Of a DNA stretch of 6,299 nucleotides, positions 5,038 to 6,299 are shown piece by piece. Origin of the DNA: Polaromonas sp. (GTDB lineage Bacteria; Pseudomonadota; Gammaproteobacteria; Burkholderiales; Burkholderiaceae_C); assembly GCA_026786065.1 (NCBI GenBank), contig JAJAYS010000224.1, positions 1 to 6,299 of the forward strand, written 5' to 3'. Position 1 is the first letter of the stretch. Each line of letters begins with the position of its first letter. Both the position numbers and the translations under genes were made by a program. Below the pieces are notes generated by a model. It saw only the letters and a program-made list of their open reading frames with translations. It did no database searches and was not told the origin of the DNA.

Positions 5038-6299
5038 ATGCCTGCTTCCGCACCCGAATTCAGCGCCGAACTCGCGCCGACGGCGGTTTCGCTGTTCGAC
5101 GCCCGGCCGTTTTTCGAGAAAGCGCTGCAGCTCGGCCTGCAAACAGGCGTGCTCGATGCGTGCAAATTGGCCGAGATCGCCGCCGACGCGCCAAAAGGCA
5201 TGGTGCAGATCGCGCGCCATTTCGGCAACGAAAATCTGCGCCCCGACCTTGAACTGGCGCGGGCGCGCATCGTTAATCTGGTCAGCCTGAACTTGGAGCA
5301 CAGTACCGGCGGCGACTTGCAGCGCGCCGCCGAAGCGCTGCGCACCCAGTCTTTCCTTTCGCGCTCGAAGGGCGGCTCGGACATGCTGCGGGCGCTGCTG
5401 GCGCTGCCCGAGAGTTCGAATTTCGACACGCAGCACGACGACGACGCCGGCGACGCCGCGGTGGCCCTGCGGGCCCTGGCCGACTGGTCGCTCAAAAGCC
5501 TGGGCCAGTACCAAGCCGAGCTGGCCCGACGCACCCCGCACCTCCAGCAAAAAGACGCGGCAATCTGGCTGGCTGCGTCGCTCGGCGTCGATCAGGCCGA
5601 GTTGGAGGAGGCGCACACCCATGCCGAGGCGGTGATTCGCACCGCGCTGCTGGCGCGGGTGACAGGCCGCACCGATTTCCCCGACTGCCCAGGATTCGAA
5701 TCGATGATCGGCGCGCTGCGCTCGAAGTTCGGCGCCGCCCGCAGCCAGCCGGGCAAGGTTGCGTCACAAGCCGCGCTGAACGCCAGGCAACAAGTCAATT
5801 CGAAGGCCGCAGTTAGCGCGGCATCGAAATCTCCCGGCGCGGCGGCGCTGCGCTGGCAGAAAGCGGTGCAGGCGGCGATGCCTGTCGATCTTCCCGATGA
5901 ATTCAGGGCTGCACTCGGCGAAGCCCAAACCGCCTTGCTGGCCGACGCACCGCGACTGCTCGACGCCAGCCTGCCGGTGCGCGCGCTGTTCGCCAAAGAC
6001 AGCGACGAGGCCATGCCGCCTTTGCTGGGCCGCTATTTCTGGATCGAGGACATCGCCAGCGAACTCGGCCACCATGAGCGTGCGATGTCAAGCGCGTGGG
6101 ACCAGCTCACCAGCGGAAACAGCGACGACGGTTCGCTGCTGACCGTGTTCGTGTGCATGGCGACCGGCGTGAAGCCGATAACGATGCTGACCGAAAAAAG
6201 CGCCGCCAGCCTGCTCCGGAAGGTGCGCAAGGCCGGGCCGGGCGCTGGCTTCGATCCGGGCCTGGTGCTGCGTTACCTGCGCGACTACGCGCCAGCGCA
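5038..6299 (+). CDS. Large hypothetical Ala-rich helical protein (3' end outside window)
   Basis: Hand translation from the ATG at 5038 gives 420 codons without a stop to the right edge, so the gene is partial. I do not recognise the family. Residues 1-230 look all-helical: FFEKALQLGLQTGVLDACKL near the start, then ARHFGNENLRPDLELARARI, an acidic DDDAGD (134-139), ADWSLKSLGQYQAELARR and ASLGVDQAELEEAHTHAE. Residues about 236-265 form a low-complexity Ala/Ser/Gln/Lys linker. A second helical part starts near 268 (ALRWQKAVQAAMPVDLPDEF) and includes LPVRALFAKDSDEAMPPLLG and GRYFWIEDIASELG. No nucleotide-binding motif, signal peptide or membrane helix is visible, suggesting a cytoplasmic scaffold- or adaptor-like protein. 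No Shine-Dalgarno sequence is seen. It follows the 250-aa gene by 38 nt on the same strand and probably belongs to the J-domain operon. Confidence 0.85.
   Translation, partial: MPASAPEFSAELAPTAVSLFDARPFFEKALQLGLQTGVLDACKLAEIAADAPKGMVQIARHFGNENLRPDLELARARIVNLVSLNLEHSTGGDLQRAAEALRTQSFLSRSKGGSDMLRALLALPESSNFDTQHDDDAGDAAVALRALADWSLKSLGQYQAELARRTPHLQQKDAAIWLAASLGVDQAELEEAHTHAEAVIRTALLARVTGRTDFPDCPGFESMIGALRSKFGAARSQPGKVASQAALNARQQVNSKAAVSAASKSPGAAALRWQKAVQAAMPVDLPDEFRAALGEAQTALLADAPRLLDASLPVRALFAKDSDEAMPPLLGRYFWIEDIASELGHHERAMSSAWDQLTSGNSDDGSLLTVFVCMATGVKPITMLTEKSAASLLRKVRKAGPGAGFDPGLVLRYLRDYAPA

Noticed and set aside
2336..5053. Very long minus-strand open frame (905 codons)
   Set aside because: It lies antisense across lolD, the J-domain gene and two further genes and the intervening gap. 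Its product is His/Arg/Gln-rich with no domain, as expected from GC-rich codon bias in the opposing genes.
4902..5252. Plus-strand 116-codon open frame across the 250-aa and large hypothetical genes
   Set aside because: It overlaps both in another frame, and its product is Arg-rich without features; the two flanking frames explain the DNA better.

Overview
The window is high-GC, tightly packed DNA that looks like the chromosome of a betaproteobacterium, most likely Burkholderiales near Comamonadaceae (Rhodoferax/Polaromonas type). That assignment rests on the sequence character of the LolC/LolD pair and of the divergent phosphoglycerate-mutase-like gene. No rRNA, tRNA, CRISPR array, transposase or phage gene was seen.

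Layout. (1) Positions 1-1027, minus strand: the 5' 342 codons of a conserved protein of the type often annotated as phosphoglycerate mutase in Comamonadaceae; it runs off the left edge. It carries a PSPSPSPSP linker whose DNA is a perfect four-tract G-quadruplex-type hexamer repeat. (2) 1028-1110: an 83-bp divergent control region with a GC-rich imperfect hairpin. (3) 1111-3079, plus strand: lolC (LolC/E-type permease) and lolD (ATPase), overlapping by 8 nt. They form the inner-membrane ABC transporter that extracts outer-membrane lipoproteins and hands them to LolA. (4) 3080-3282: a roughly 200-bp non-coding gap holding a cluster of inverted repeats without a T-run, resembling a dispersed intergenic repeat more than a terminator. 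(5) 3283-6299, plus strand: an apparent operon of four genes. It starts with a minimal J-domain protein (107 aa), followed by two unrecognised soluble proteins with strongly acidic low-complexity segments (198 and 250 aa) and a large unrecognised Ala-rich helical protein (at least 420 aa, cut by the right edge).

How the genes may work together. The Lol part is housekeeping envelope biogenesis. The J-domain gene opens a close-packed set whose other members I cannot assign. J-domain proteins act through an Hsp70 partner, so the simplest reading is an accessory chaperone system, with the acidic and helical proteins as client-binding or scaffold factors and perhaps an Hsp70 gene to the right of the window. 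That reading is inference from gene order only. This cluster is the best candidate for an undescribed system here.

Both edge genes (1-1027 minus and 5038-6299 plus) were translated by hand from the sequence and are open to the window ends.
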